From: Synanceia verrucosa
Lineage: Eukaryota; Chordata; Actinopteri; Perciformes; Synanceiidae
DNA length: 64,000 nucleotides
Assembly (NCBI GenBank): GCA_029721515.1
Contig: CM056562.1
Location: 4,619,593-4,683,592 of the forward strand
Reading direction: 5' to 3'
This document shows positions 26,036 through 39,375 of this stretch, piece after piece. Positions within the stretch are counted from its first letter, which is position 1. The number at the start of each line of letters is the position of its first letter. The notes under the pieces were generated by a model, which worked only from the letters and a program-made list of their open reading frames with translations, did no database searches and was not told where the DNA came from. The translations under genes were made by a program, and so were the position numbers.

Positions 26036-26714
26036 TTATCTAATCTTAAGATAGTTACTTCCTAGCCTATGTAAAATGCCATTATACTGTACCTGGTGTA
26101 AATTCAACCAATGCAAGAAAATTTCTAATGAAACAGTGTTTATCCTGTTTCTCACATTGCTTTATTTATACTATTTATTAAAACAGTGGGTTCATTTTAT
26201 CTAATCTTACTAGTTACTTCCTATCCTAAGATGCCATTATACTGTACCTTGTGAAACATTTAACCTATGCCAGAAAGTTTTAAAAGGCTATAATGTGGAC
26301 ATACTGACAAGCTAAAACGGCTTTCTACACTTAAGGCTGGAATATACTTCTCCATCTGCGTAATCCGTCATCCGACTCCGTAGCTACGGAGACCCCTCGA
26401 GCCCTCGCACTTCTCCGTCATGATGCGTGTTGTGCACCCCTGCGCTGAAATGCACCCCCTCGGAAAGTGAAGCAATTCGCCTTAATATCGCTGATAAAAG
26501 CAGGAGAAAATACTATTTTATGATTTCATTATTTGTGAGGGAGATAGAAGAGAAGAACATCGGTTGCTTTCAGTCTTTAAAACTCCTCTTCCTCTTTCTT
26601 TTCAACACAAAATCGGGTAATAGCGAACGCAAACCAACAACTTTTGGTATGTTCTGTGTAAATATACCCCAGCCATAATTACTGAATGAATTAAATAGAT
26701 TTTTTGAGCAGGTG

Positions 26715-27117
26715 TGATGGAAATTTAGCTGATTGTATAAGCTGTTATGTCTGAACTCATGATGATGTCGCTGGAAGTTATCTTGTTTTAGTTTTCACAG
26801 AGAACAGTGTGTGTGTCTTTTCCTCGCCATCAGGCCTGATAGACTTGTGGACTCTGTCTACAGTAAAACATACAGTCAGCAGGAACTCACGTAAGCATGT
26901 ATGTATCAGTAGTGCATAAATATTGTTTTTCCTTACATTCTGGATGGGCATTCACTCACAAAGCTCTGTGCTGTGTGTCTGAATTCTCATCTCTGTTCTG
27001 CAGACAGATATTAAAAGCAACTCTTTTGGGCAACTGAATCAGTGAAGTTACTCATTCTTTGTGTAATTAAAGAACCTTGTGGAGATTAGACCATCCTGAC
27101 AGAATATTTCCACAACA
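26715..27117 (+). repeat. 5' LTR
   Basis: TG...CA-bounded repeat, closely matching the LTR at 42221-42652. AATTAAAGAACC at 27066 may serve as the polyadenylation region. Confidence 0.88.
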
Positions 27118-28198
27118 ATTTTGGTGTCAGAATTTTGGGATCGTTCGAGAGTCCGTCCGGACCCCCGGGTCGTTGAGGGGCTGATTTTTTGACCTGGGTT
27201 GACGAACCCGTTCTCTCCTCTTAAAACAATCCGAGGACGAGGACCCGGTGTCCTGGGGCCTGTGACTGACTCTGCTACGATTTGCACAAGGACAACATTT
27301 GGTGAGATGGTTTACCTTCCAGTTATTATCATTTCTTCCTGATTCTGAGGTCCAGTATTGTTGCTCCTAAGAAAGAGGTAAATTGTGGGACTAATTTTAA
27401 AATACAAACTAAATCACCTCCGTTTCTCTTAAGATAATTGTGGAATAGAATTGCGTCTATCTACAATAAGTGTTGAATACCGAGTCCAGGACTCGAAGAT
27501 GGCAAAACAAGAACAGGTGTTTCTTTTTCTTTTTTCTTTTTTTATTAGTTTTTTTCTGTGAGTTTTGCGCGTAAAAGTGTGAGCTTTGGCCTGAAGCCAA
27601 AGCAAGAACACCGTAAGGTGTGAGCTTTGGGCCTGAAGCCAAAGCAAGAACACAGGTGAAATAATGTGTGAGCTTCGGCAAGAACACAGGTGAAATAATG
27701 TGTGAGCTTCGGCAAGAACACAGGTGAAATAATGTGTGAGCTTCGGCAAGAACACAGGTGAAATAATGTGTGAGCTTCGGCAAGAACACGGGTTAAAAGT
27801 GATAGTTTTTTGGGTCTGTAAGTCAAAACAAGGACGCAGGTTTCTGTCAGAGCCAGTCCAGGACAGGAACTCAGATATAAGACGCTATAGCAATAAAAGA
27901 TAAGAGCTCTATAAAAAAACAAAACAAAACAAAAAAAACAAAACAAGCGGGCCTATTGCTGAGGTACCGGCAGGGCCTATTGTGGGTGCCATGAAGAGAA
28001 AATATGGGGAAGACAGTGTGCAGTATCTTTAATGTTGACTGAACATTTAGCAGAAATCAGTTGTTACAAGTTAAAGGGAACTTAAGAAGGGTAAAGTAAA
28101 GCTGCTTTGAGAACAAAAATGAATCAAATGTGTTTTTCTCAAAAGGTTAAAGGAGTCCGGAGTATCACAACGTTACCCTCATCTACCCAGACATCACA
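27118..28198. other. Retroviral leader region
   Basis: Starts ATTTTGGTGTCAGAATTTTG, where a primer-binding site is expected, though I cannot assign the tRNA. Contains the 34-bp tandem repeat at 27577-27795. No intact open frame. Confidence 0.5.
27577..27795. repeat. Nested tandem repeat, 34-bp core unit
   Basis: Four to five 34-bp units (GTGTGAGCTTCGGCAAGAAC then ACAGGTGAAATAAT) follow two longer related units that carry an extra palindromic CTTTGGCCTGAAGCCAAAG-type stretch. The minus-strand open frames across it exist only because the repeat lacks stops in those frames. Confidence 0.85.
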
Positions 28199-29019
28199 CA
28201 CAGTAAAATCGGCAGTGTATATTTAACACTTAAAGAGTCAATTTCAACACTGAGTCAGTGAACATATGGTCCTTATCTACAGAGTGTAAAATTTACACCG
28301 AAGGTAGTGTTGAAATTTCAGTGTCAATTTAACTCTAGTTAGAGTTAATATTTTGCACTTAATTACACTTGAAAGTGTTAAATAAGTTTTACTCTATAAA
28401 GAAAATAACACTGTGGGTGTTGCTTGAATTCAACACTAATTGGTATTAAGTGTTAATCAGTAATTACTCTTATTTATTAACTCTTTCCAAGTGTTAAACT
28501 TACTTCACTACAAGTGTTGATTGAGAAACAACTCTAGTGTTCTCATATAACCTTTTCCTACTAGTGTTAAATAATTCCCCTCTATATATTTACTCTCAAG
28601 TATTTTTCTTACCCAACACCTTAAATATCAATTAAATTATTTTCAGTAAAATTACAGTAGTAAATTGTGATTTCCTCCTTAACCATCCACATTTAAATAC
28701 TTTTAAAGGCGGAAAAAAATAATGCCACAACATACATTATTTATAGCAATTTATTCAACATAAAACTTAAACCTCAGGGTTTTAAGTTTTCAACTAGCAA
28801 TATACCTTCAAGAGGAAATGTGTGCAATCTGCAAATCTTAAAATTGTGACAAGAAATAGAAATACGTCAGTCTCCATAAAACATTAGCACTGCTTTTGAT
28901 TTAAAAACACTCATCTAAACCTTCATTAGATGGCAGTACGGAACTATGAAAGGGAGGAGTCTGTTGGTCCATATGCCATCTGAACATCCACGGGTTTAAA
29001 GTAGAACAGCTCTTGAACA

Positions 29020-31340
29020 TCAAACACCAAGTGCCTGGAATGGCTTTAACAAGACTTTAAATGTATGGTAATGTTCTTCAAAACAAATGGTTTCCACACC
29101 TGAGCCAGTTAGTACAACTTGTTCATCTTTTACAATAATATTATGAATCTTACAAAAAACTGGCATCTCATCAGCTACCTCAATGCACACTAGTAAGCCA
29201 GGTCGGTATTCTGTGCCAAAGTGCTTTACCCAGTTCACCAACAGCACATTTGTAGATTGTGCAGCATTTAGTTTGGCAGCAACTTCAGGACCATTTTCTA
29301 ATTCTCCAAGTTGCATCATCTTTCCAGGACCAGTTGTTAACCTACACTGGCTGAAAGACTCCCAATGCAGAGCCATGTATCTTTGGTGCTTTTTAGCCAG
29401 TGTCTTTGTGATATTTTGAAACTCTTTAGTTGTGTCTTGAAAAAGTTGTGCTTTGCCTCATAGCGCATACACCACATATGAAAAATAGGTCCAATTTTTC
29501 GTATGCATCGAGATAATGCATCATGAAATGATGCTTGGGCAAGAAAGGTTTTTAGATGGAAACAGACGTTTAAAAAGCTGATGATGCTCAACAATAATTT
29601 TTTTCAGAGATTGTCATACCGTCTGTTAGAGCTGGGGAAAACACTATATTTACTATGTGCAAGTAATATTAAAAGATGCCAGTACTCATTGTCTCGCTGC
29701 ACTAGATCTCCAAATATCAATGGCATGTTGCGCAATAAACACCAGGTCTGGTTGCATTCAGTCCCAGATCATTACTTCCATCAGATAACTTTACTGCTGG
29801 GGACGGTTTCTCCTCTCTGTGTAGCCATAGTTGAATGACTCTATTCTAGCAGCCAGTTCTTTAGCAGTCAAGTAGTTGTCCAGTATGTACTCCAAAATAA
29901 GTTTTGCCTCAAATTGTGCTACTCCTTCTAAAATGTCATGCATGATATCTACAGCATGATTATCAGATGTGAAAATACTGTAGAGAGTTTAATAAACATG
30001 TACGCTTTACACCGTATACATGAGGTAGCTGTGGATTTTTTTGTATAGCACTGCAATGATCAGTATGCATGTCCTTTGTTCGCAAAACAACACTCTCTTC
30101 ATGCTCACAGAATATAGTTTGAAAATCACTTTTCTCCATGATACAAAACCGACAACAATTTCGAGCACTGAACGATTCCACAAACCCAAACAGTCCATGT
30201 ATAGCAAGATTATCTCCTGTCACTTGCACAATGCTGCCGCGAACAGGATTTTTAAACATCGGAACTTTAATTCCATCTGTTTCGAGTACTCTCAAGTCTT
30301 TGATGATTGGCTCAAGTATGGCATCAAACCCATAAGTTTTTATGTCCTGGGCATGAAACAATGCACACAAATGTATGTTGACTAAAGATGAATTTAGTCT
30401 TGGTGGAAAATTTCGCAAAGTAAAATATATCCCCCCTAATTTATGCACCCCTCTTTTGGATCCCAATGGATTGGCAGTCTCAAAGTCATCATAAAATAAT
30501 TGAATTTGCAGTGCATCATGATCCTTAGAGAAAAGAGGATGTCTCTTCATATAAGCGCCATCTTTTAAATCTAAATATACACTATCCCTGGCAGTGTGAC
30601 TAGATGTAAACATATCACAAAGGTTTGGGTTTCTGAGAATAGACTGCAGTGTTTCTAAAATTGGAATGTAGGCAAATTTATCAGTTACAACTACCTGATT
30701 GTAAGTTCCAGTGCTTCTGTTTCTTCTGTTTTCAAATCTGACACCGAGTACTTTTTTCAACAGGTTCAACTGTATTCCATTTCTGGTCAAAATATGCTTT
30801 TCGTTGATTCTGTATTTAATGTAGTAAAAGGATTTTCGAGTTTTTCAAAACTTTGTTCAATTTTAGATTTTGTGCTTGTATCCTGAGGAGATAAACATTC
30901 GAGAGCAGCATCTTTTAGCTTGATTATGCAACTCCAGTGCAACTTCTTCCATGGACAATACAAAATTATTCAAAGCAGACTGGCCAACACAGATACCTGG
31001 AGTTGTGCAATGGCAGATGCACACATATCACAGTACTTATACTGGGCACTGGCAGGATTTGAGAGCTACAGGCTGCCTCTTCAGTATATTGTAACTCACT
31101 ATTACCAGAAACACTGTGACTGTCTACATCGTTTCTAACTTCACTCTCAATCTGCTCAGTATGTTTTTTATTTAGGTGTTTCCTGAAGTCCCGAAAAAGT
31201 GCCAAAAACACAACAACATCCCTGTCTGAGAACATTTCAGGCGTAGTGATTTACCAGGGCAGAAACCATGAATCAATCGCATGTGCCGTATAAGCATGTT
31301 GGTGCTCACAAAATGAGCCTTGCAAGCAAAACAAATCAAC
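29020..31340 (-). pseudogene. TNP2-like transposase with N-terminal zinc fingers (broken)
   Basis: The N-terminus has a C2H2-type finger (CFACKAHFVSTNMLIRHMRLIH) and a second one ending FRKHLNKKH, now in different frames. The core frame at 29963-30790 reads HPLFSKDHDALQIQLFYDDF, then ANPLGSKRGVHKLGGIYFTL and DILEPIIK-type text. DNHAVDIMHDILEGVAQFEA continues at 29890-29965. The DIMHDILEGV motif is the acidic signature of TNP2-type transposases. The C-terminal part (29020-29376) continues in another frame. Several frameshifts separate the pieces, so it is inactive. Confidence 0.7.
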
Positions 31341-31382
31341 CCCATAGCTGCATTACAAAACTGAGTGAAATAAAAAATTCAC

Positions 31383-34300
31383 TCATAATATAATGGCATT
31401 CAGCAGCACATAATACATGTTGACCACTTCAAACATATAAACATGCATCTTCAGTGTAACATCCCTAACCCTCATCTCAGCAACACGTGGACTCTCCTGC
31501 ACTTTGCCGATATCTATGTTGTACACAGTTGTCTGTATGTAGGTGTACATGTGGTGAAGCATGTGACTGTAACTAATACCAAATACAAAGTGTGTCTTAA
31601 AGAGTTCATCGAACGCTCCAAGTGAACTGTTTGACTTGCATGGTAAGACCTGCTTGTCCAGAATGATGAAGAAGTCATGGATTGTGCTCCTTTTCATCCC
31701 AACAGCGAGCAGGTAGGGCTGAGTGCGGCTCTTGATGGCATCAATGTGTTCCTGGAGGCTTGTCCCAGTCTGACAGAAAAAAATTAACATGAAATGCTGG
31801 ATATCAAAGATTAACTGCTAGATCTCTTTTGTTAGGTCTTAAATTTTATTAAGAAGGTATATAATTTTTTTCTCCAAAGATCTAAGATATTAGATAATTT
31901 ATACTGTTTGATAAAATAGTTTTACACAAGGACCAACTTGATACATTGTAAATACAGACAATTCAAAGGACAAAACATAAACAAAAAATTTTTGACAAAT
32001 AAAAAAATACAAACCTTCTTAAACACAACAAGATGTTTCGGCTTGAGCTGCTGACACTTTGCCTGGTCTTTTACAGCCTTGGGCGGAAGGAGGAATCAAG
32101 TGGAGGAGGAGAAGGATGGAGGAAAGATCGCTGTCCCATCCTGTCAACACAAACAAACAAACAAAAAAACAAAAACTAATTAATACGAGAGTACTATAAG
32201 CTCAAAACCTAAAATATTATGCATGAGCCACAACTAAGACAATAAAAAGTTCAAAAAACTGTAATAGAAGAAAAACAAGAGTACAAAAGTAAAAAAATAC
32301 CAGATTCAAGGGTGTCATCCATTTCCTCTTCACCTGACGTAGCTTCAGCACAGTAGATTAGTTCCTCAAGCTCACTTGAGGTGGGAAGAGCCTTGCTCTG
32401 CTGGATGACTTTTTGCTTGAATGTAGTGGCCACCTGGACAGATACTCCCACATGAGAAATTCTGACAACTGATGTTATAAAAAATTGGTGACAAAATAAC
32501 CTTTTTGAGATCAGTTTTTCATACATCTATGGTTATTAAGTAACACAATATCGCCATGTTCACTTAGCATAGCATAAACTAGGGCAAGATATAGAGACTT
32601 ACTTTTCCAAAAACTTGGCCGCTACATCTTCACCAAACTGCAGGATGAAGTCTTGCTCTATCTGCAACAGAAAAAGGATACCAGATTTCCATTATTGCCA
32701 TCATATTGTTATTTACAGGTGCAATTTACCCTCATTTAAATCAGAAATATTAAGTGCCTTTGACTTCCTGAAAGAACCAAATATTTTGAATGGTTGGAGA
32801 TAAAATATTTCATAATCATAGAAACAATAGATTTTATATGTTTGGTGGCATTACTAACAAAATTTAGTTCCAGACTGCAGATATAATTAGGCACAGCATA
32901 CAAGGTAATAATGAGGACAGGACACTTAATTTGTACTTTGGTTGATGCACTTATTGATTTTATATTGCCACTCTTGATATGAGGCAAAAAGGTTGCAATA
33001 TTAATTTACCTCTGAATGACCTAATGCTAATATTTGTTAAATACTGAATTACCAGTCCTTTGATGTCTTGAAACGTGGAAATTCAGTCAGAACCTCTGAG
33101 GATCTGTCTTCATCGAGGACCATATTGCGGACGATATTCAAACGTCATCTTCATCTTCTGCATGACGGCAGCCTGCCAGATGAATACTTCATGAAGGATA
33201 TGGCCTCCCCGCATTGCTCCTCACTCAGGGTGGTCTGAGGACTGATAGAAGGATCTCTTCTAGCTGTCGGCCCACCACCCCTCAGCTGACGTGATGACCC
33301 TCTGCTCTCCAATGAAACACTCTTCCTCTGAATGGTTTTGAGTCTCCATGCTAGGTAACCACTGCCACTTTCTCCATCATAGAAGTGTTCCTTCAAAATA
33401 ATACGGTCATTAGAAATTAAAACAGCAGCAGTTAATTAAATTATGAAAGTAGATTTAAGTATGAGTAACAACAAACTCATGAAGCAAAAAGTAAACACTG
33501 GACTACTTGAGAAATAGCAATGTGATATTTGCATGGCATGATACTTCAAAAGTAAGGTTCAAAAAGGCTTACATAGCCATTCTTGGAATATGGATCCATC
33601 AAGTAGGGGAACATGGAGACAATGCCACGAGCATAAGTCTCTCTCACATGCCTTGGTGGTGATGTCCTGTCAAGCACAGAATAAACTGGTATACTAATTT
33701 AAATTTTCACAAAGAGCAAAGAGAGTTAAAGAATGGCACTCAAATCACGTTTTCCCCACTTGCATAGAAAAAAAATGGTTTGACAAGTGAAATGGCATAA
33801 TCATGCAGGAAACATTTAACTTAAAAAAGGCAATCTAAATTACCCATAGGTTTCAGTCATGTCTGCAGTGAGGATGTTAACCAGTTGTCGCTGGAAGAGT
33901 CTGTCAGACCTTGGTACGATTGTATTCTTTGACAATGCGGTTCCACCAGGTTTCTTGGTGAGTGCAGCTTCAACTACCTGTTAAGGGACAGGAAAAGACA
34001 AGTCTATGCTAATTTAACAACAAATTATATTTCACAATATCTTAGAGGTGACAAATAACTGGCATTGTGCGTGACTAAAATATTGACAAATAGTTTAAGC
34101 GACTAGTAATTCTGGTGCTGACTAGCGAGGAGGGGACATTTAATCGTATAGTCGACTAATCACGTGCATCCCTAGTAAACACACCTAGTCATATGTTGCA
34201 AATAACACAATCCTAAAAGAAGATGACACAACAAAGTCATATACAAACCAAGAAAAGAAGATGACAACCAAATTTTATATATCAACTTACATTTTTGGCA

Positions 34301-35094
34301 TCATCATCTGCCTTCTGCCGTTTTCTGGCTGGGCTGAGATCCTCTTCAAGGATGATTGTATCATCAGAGCTGCAGGTTGTGAGTTCCAAGATGATTGTAT
34401 CGTCAGAGGCCCAAGATTCAAGCGGTGAATTAGCTGTGACATCAAGCTGTGGACTTGCAGACGAAGCTGTTCCTGGGAACCTACATGTTGTTCAGGAGAG
34501 AGAGATGGAAGTGGGGGAAGAAAAAATCATCTACTATTTGTCATCTTTTAAAAACCTGAAAGTGTGATGATAGTGTGTCTTAGTTAAGCCAAAAGAAATT
34601 GCAATCCACACAGAGTTACCATTGTCAAATCGGATAGTAATACGCCAGCACTGGGTTGTTGTGCCACTTCTTCAAAGACGTCTGCATCAACCTCAGTTCC
34701 TGTCTCATCAAAAACTCTGACACCTTTGGTGACAGGTGGGATGGAGAACTTTGTGAAAGCTGGAAACATAGTGACTTAGTTACCTTCTCTAGATACCAAA
34801 CTGTTGAGGTGACAAACTAAAAATAAAATATCTGACCATAAAAAATCAACACTTCATTGATGTGACCTCTAAAGATGCTTAAAATACCATGAATACCATG
34901 AAATGGAGACATACAGATAAATTCCAATTACATAAATAATTTGCATTTGCATTTATCAACATGTACATCCACTTTTCTTTGTTTTCACAAGGGTGTGTCA
35001 CAAATGGCTTACCAGAATTCAGGAACTCATCCAGACTGGGTTCACTGATCTTAACATACTTCTGTTCGTTATTGATTTTTGTTTTAATCAACAT
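31383..35094 (-). pseudogene. Transposon accessory gene with a ubiquitin/PB1-like N-terminus (broken)
   Basis: At least seven exons with AG/GT edges are visible. The first (MLIKTKINNEQKYVKISEPS, 35094) and second (KFSIPPVTKGVRVFDETGTE, 34763) resemble a ubiquitin- or PB1-like fold. Then come a Ser/Asp-rich linker ending SPARKRQK (34292-34480), RSDRLFQRQLVNILTADMTE (33845-33980), RHVRETYARGIVSMFPYLMD (33590-33665) and HFYDGESGSGYLAWRLK (33396). The last exon at 31383-31770 includes QPYLLAVGMKRSTIHDFFII and SSLGAFDELFKTHFVF. Frameshifts near 33170 and 33080 break it. I recognise this architecture from fish transposons but know no assigned function. Confidence 0.6.
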
Positions 35095-37065
35095 GATGGT
35101 ATCTGTAAAAACAGTAAAACTGAATCCTTATAACAATATACAGCACACTCAAGCAGTAGGCCTGGGCAATAAATCAGTTTTAACAATAAATCTTATTTTC
35201 AGAAAACTTACATTTTAAAGTGGAAATCTAAATTTTCTTCAACTTCACTGTAGTTATATAAAAAAATTTAAGCTTTTGTCACAAACTTTAATTCTGTGAG
35301 TTTTAGTGGCACCTATTAACAGAATAATGTATCTTTTGTTTATGCACTGTTAGTATATACAGTAAATGTATCTTTTTTTATAAAAGAAAATCACAAAAGG
35401 TTGATTGATGTGAATAAAACTTATTTTTGCCCATCTCTATTGAGCAGTAGCATTAGCTCTTGCTGGCATACAGAATACGTGTTGGATTTGGAAAAATAAT
35501 CAGATTTCAAATTTAAAGCCCTAAGGCCATGCTGTATCTGAGGTGAGAAAGCACACACTTTAACATGAGAGTAAACACTAACACAAATACTAATGCCAAA
35601 AATAATTGAAATGTTACTTACCATCACCAGATCACATACCAGACAAATCTAAAAAAAAAAAAAGCAGAAAACTAAATGAACTACATAAGATAATTAAAAG
35701 TAATTCTCTGTTTATATCCAGAAGACACTGCTGCACTAGACATATTGGAAGGTTTTAATTTCTAATCTTTGTTTGTTCTTCCCTATAATGCATATAAATT
35801 CTTAAATGTCCACATAAATGTTAGTTATGTCAAAAAAGTACCATCCTTTCTCTGTCCACAAGCCTTTAAAAATCCAACCATCCAATCCATGTCTTCATCA
35901 ATCAAAAACAGCAATTAAGTGGCTCTTAAAATATCTCCAAATATATTCGACTCAGACCGTCTTGGGTAACATAAAATCTTAAATTTAAGACTTACATGTA
36001 AAAATAGTTATAGTTTTTGACTATAAGATCCCTGTATTTGTTTAGCCTCTGCCTGTGTGTGTCTGTGTGTGGGCTAACATGCAGCGGATCTGATGTGACA
36101 CAGAGCAGAGGAGCAGTAACAAAGTTAATAAACTTACATAAGCTAATACTATTACATCAGGAGTACAAATGAACCAGTAATGCCTGGACATCATTCACAC
36201 TTTTTTAGTAAAACCACAAGCTTAAAAGCGCCATTTGTCCGTGCAAATTTACACAAAAGAGGAAAAACACTACACTTAAAAATGAAATACAACATGAGCT
36301 TACCGGAGCATTACAGTTATGGACACCACGATAAAAGGGTTGCAAAATGCATATGTTGTTGGGGACAAACTACTGCTGTAACGCAGGCAAAAACAATGCA
36401 GCGGAGTACAGTCTACGACCCAGCCGTTCACTCGTCCGAGCGCTGCGTTAGACAAACTGCGGTAACGGCTAAAGCTTGTCCAGGACAAGTCCCAAACATG
36501 CCGCTTCGAGAGATTAACTGTACTTTGGTTAAAACACAAAGAACCTCCGCCTTAAAAATGTTACCTCTTGATGTTGTGTTGAGTTCATGTTGTGTGCATG
36601 CAAATATTGCATGCACATTTAAGCTAGCCATCCACGTGGTCAGCCTAATCCTTTAAAATTCGACACACTATGACAGATACCTCATATGAAATGTACAGTT
36701 ATCAAACTTAACTGAGATATTATAAATTCTCTTTGTATATAAATCAAAAATTCCTAGTTTAATAAGAGAAACTTACCGCAGTCATTCGACGACAGGTAAA
36801 TGGCGGATGCAAGACTCTTGGTCCGTTTGCAGCATGAGGAGAAATTGAGCGGGACTGCTCAGAGTACTTCACGGCCGTCTGGTGTAACTTTGATTTGACA
36901 CTGTAGCCTCCTAGAGTACTTTTTTACACTGTGTATTTAACACTGAAATTTTTCACCAACTCTGGGCTGCACAGGGGCGCATTTTACTCTAATTATTGTT
37001 AATATGACACTGTCAGAGTATCTAATCTTTATCACAGCATATTTTACTCTGCTGAATTTACTGTG

Positions 37066-39149
37066 CAGGCGCCTGAAAAGCTCAAAAGGTAAGCACAAAC
37101 CTTTTCAATAGAATTGTGCATATTGATTATAACTAAAACAATGTCTGGTGTAGATGATGCCTAGTCTTAAGTGAGTCAATACATATCATATTAATGGTAA
37201 AAGAGAAATTAGAGAAATAAGAGAAATGAGAAATGGAGGTTGAAGTCCTCACCTAAGAATATCATGCGCAGAAAAGAGGGAAAAGAGAATTAAAATACAC
37301 GTGTTGGGTTTAAATTATGTGGGCTGGGTCTTTCTTCAAGAGTTAAATGAAAAGGAGGCCGGTGAAAAGAAAACTCTGAAGAGTGTGAGTATTACTTTTG
37401 GGGTGGTTTTGGTGCATAATTTAAGGTGTATTAAAGCTGTTAGTGAGACTGGGTTAGGACCCCCAGTAGTCAGCCGCAGTATAGTCACCAGGACTTTCTG
37501 TAGAAGCTTGCTGACTATAGGTCTCCTAACAGGGCACTGCTTCCATACACTTGAAATTGTGTGCGTGTGTAGTGTTTTTTAAAGTAAGTCCATAAATTAT
37601 GGCAATTAAAGGAGCAGGCAAGTTCAAAATTTGTGAGAAGGAGTAGTTTTGTGTGTATTTAGGAGGCATTAATCCCAAATACCATAAGAAAAACAGGAAA
37701 TAAGTGGATAAATTGAATCAGATTTTTTTTAAAAATAGTTGACTTCCAGGGGATGATGCTCTGCTACTTTTGAGAGAGTTTAAGTATAAGTTGATACAAG
37801 ACTCAGACAGACGACTCTGACGAACACAGACACAGAGGGAGAGACAGAATGACCTAGAGAAGATAAAAATACAGAGAGGAAGCATCAGCAGTCGCAGACT
37901 TTTAAACTAAATTCTAGACCCTCACAAGAAATCAGTCAAATTCAGACTTCTATACAAGGGAAGAATAACTTAGACCCTAAACAAACTAATGGTATGAGAG
38001 AAGGGTTAACTTACACATTTTCCACAGTTCCATTCACATAGCCATGAGCACAAGATAACACACTCCACACCTAGCCATCCTCCTCTTTCTCATGATCAAA
38101 CGCTCTGTGCATTTTTCCCTCTGCCTAGTGAGAACGATAACCATCTATTAATAGATTTGATGGCTTAACTTCAGGCCCAATTGCGAGCAAAACTAGATGC
38201 CAAAAACAGGAACCACAGGTCAGCATTTGCCAGCACATATGCCTCTGATTGCTCAAACTTAAGGCCCCTGGCTGATATGCTATCAGTTGAGCTAATAAAT
38301 AAATAAATAAATAGAAGGTTTAGCTTCTGTCTATATTAAATGAAACCAATCACTATTGCATTGTTATCATTTCCACATGCCTGTGCAATGAAGAATCGCT
38401 TGCTGCTGATACTTGCAATGAAGACCAGCTTACACGTAGTCGCTCACATACAGGATGCTACTGAACATGCAATGAAGAACTGCTCACACCTGTGATTTAG
38501 GTCTCCAAAAGGGGGACACCATACTGTCTCCCTCCTGGTTGTGCCGTACCCTAAAAGGTGGTGGTCACTTGCAGTTTGGGGGCCTGCAAAGCTGGTTACA
38601 GCCTGATGGATGCTGCACAATGCAGGATTTACATTTCCTACTTCTGTTGATTGATATGGAGAAACCATGTCAAAAGGGGAAATGTTAAAGTGAATATGAT
38701 TCTATAATGGTAATGTTAAACATTTTTCTGACTTTATGTGCTCTACTTCAGTCTCAGTCACTGGCTGTTTGTTTTAATTAATTATAAATAAACTGACCTT
38801 GATAGGTGATAACAAGCAAAAGCCTTTTTCTGTCTCCCACTCGAACCTGAGATTAGAGATGTGTTCTCATTCACATTCAGAGGTCAACAGTATAGATACA
38901 CTTGATTGTTCGGTACCGTTTCATTCGGATGTTTCTGGAATAAAAAAAAAAAAAAAAAAGGGGGAGAGGCAGGTACTGATGTATTACAGTTCAAATCAGA
39001 CACTGTAGAAAACAGATAACCACCATACACACGACATGTTGAAGAGGCAAAAGCCATCACAAAAGACAGAACACATAGTCATGTACCAGTCACTGACTGT
39101 ACTGACAACACATAACATCACATTAAACTGAGAGCTGATTTACAGAATG
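37066..39149. other. Retroviral interior, not recognisable
   Basis: Expected gag to reverse-transcriptase region by position, but no open frame or motif survives that I can name. A (TAAA)n run is at 38294-38313 and an A-run at 38941-38959. Confidence 0.4.
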
Positions 39150-39375
39150 AGCCTTTAATCATCCAGACACAAGAACTGTATTTACTGATGGTTGTTGTTT
39201 ATGGCACCCACAAAATGGACTACAGACAGGATATGCTGTATTTGAGTACCAAACAGGAAATGACTACTGTATGTGACTGTGACCTCTGACAGACTACAGA
39301 CTTCACCCTCAGCACAGAGAGCAGGACTGAAAACATTGACTGAAGCACTTAAAGCAGCTCAGGGACAGATTAATA
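39150..39375 (+). pseudogene. Retroviral RNase H remnant
   Basis: One frame shows the FTDG motif holding the first catalytic Asp of RNase H, and nearby a SAQRAGLKTLTEALKAAQGQ segment typical of the domain. Stops and frame changes interrupt it. It belongs to the provirus bounded by the LTRs. Confidence 0.6.

Larger units (their letters stand above)
28199..37065 (-). mobile_element. CACTA/EnSpm-like DNA transposon with two genes
   Basis: Inverted ends CACAGTAAAATCGGCAG (28199) and CACAGTAAATTCAGCAG (reverse complement, ending 37065) bound an 8.87-kb element with a 2-bp CA repeat on both sides. Both subterminal regions are packed with AGTGTTAAAT and AACACT words, typical of CACTA subterminal repeats. 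Two minus-strand genes lie inside: a TNP2-like transposase downstream (29020-31340) and an accessory gene upstream (31383-35094). The stretch 35095-37065 has no recognised gene apart from possible promoter sequence. Superfamily placement is by termini and protein motifs seen by eye. Confidence 0.7.

Noticed and set aside
27429..27946. Three overlapping minus-strand frames of 108-133 codons
   Set aside because: They read the same 34-bp tandem repeat in different frames; no recognisable protein.
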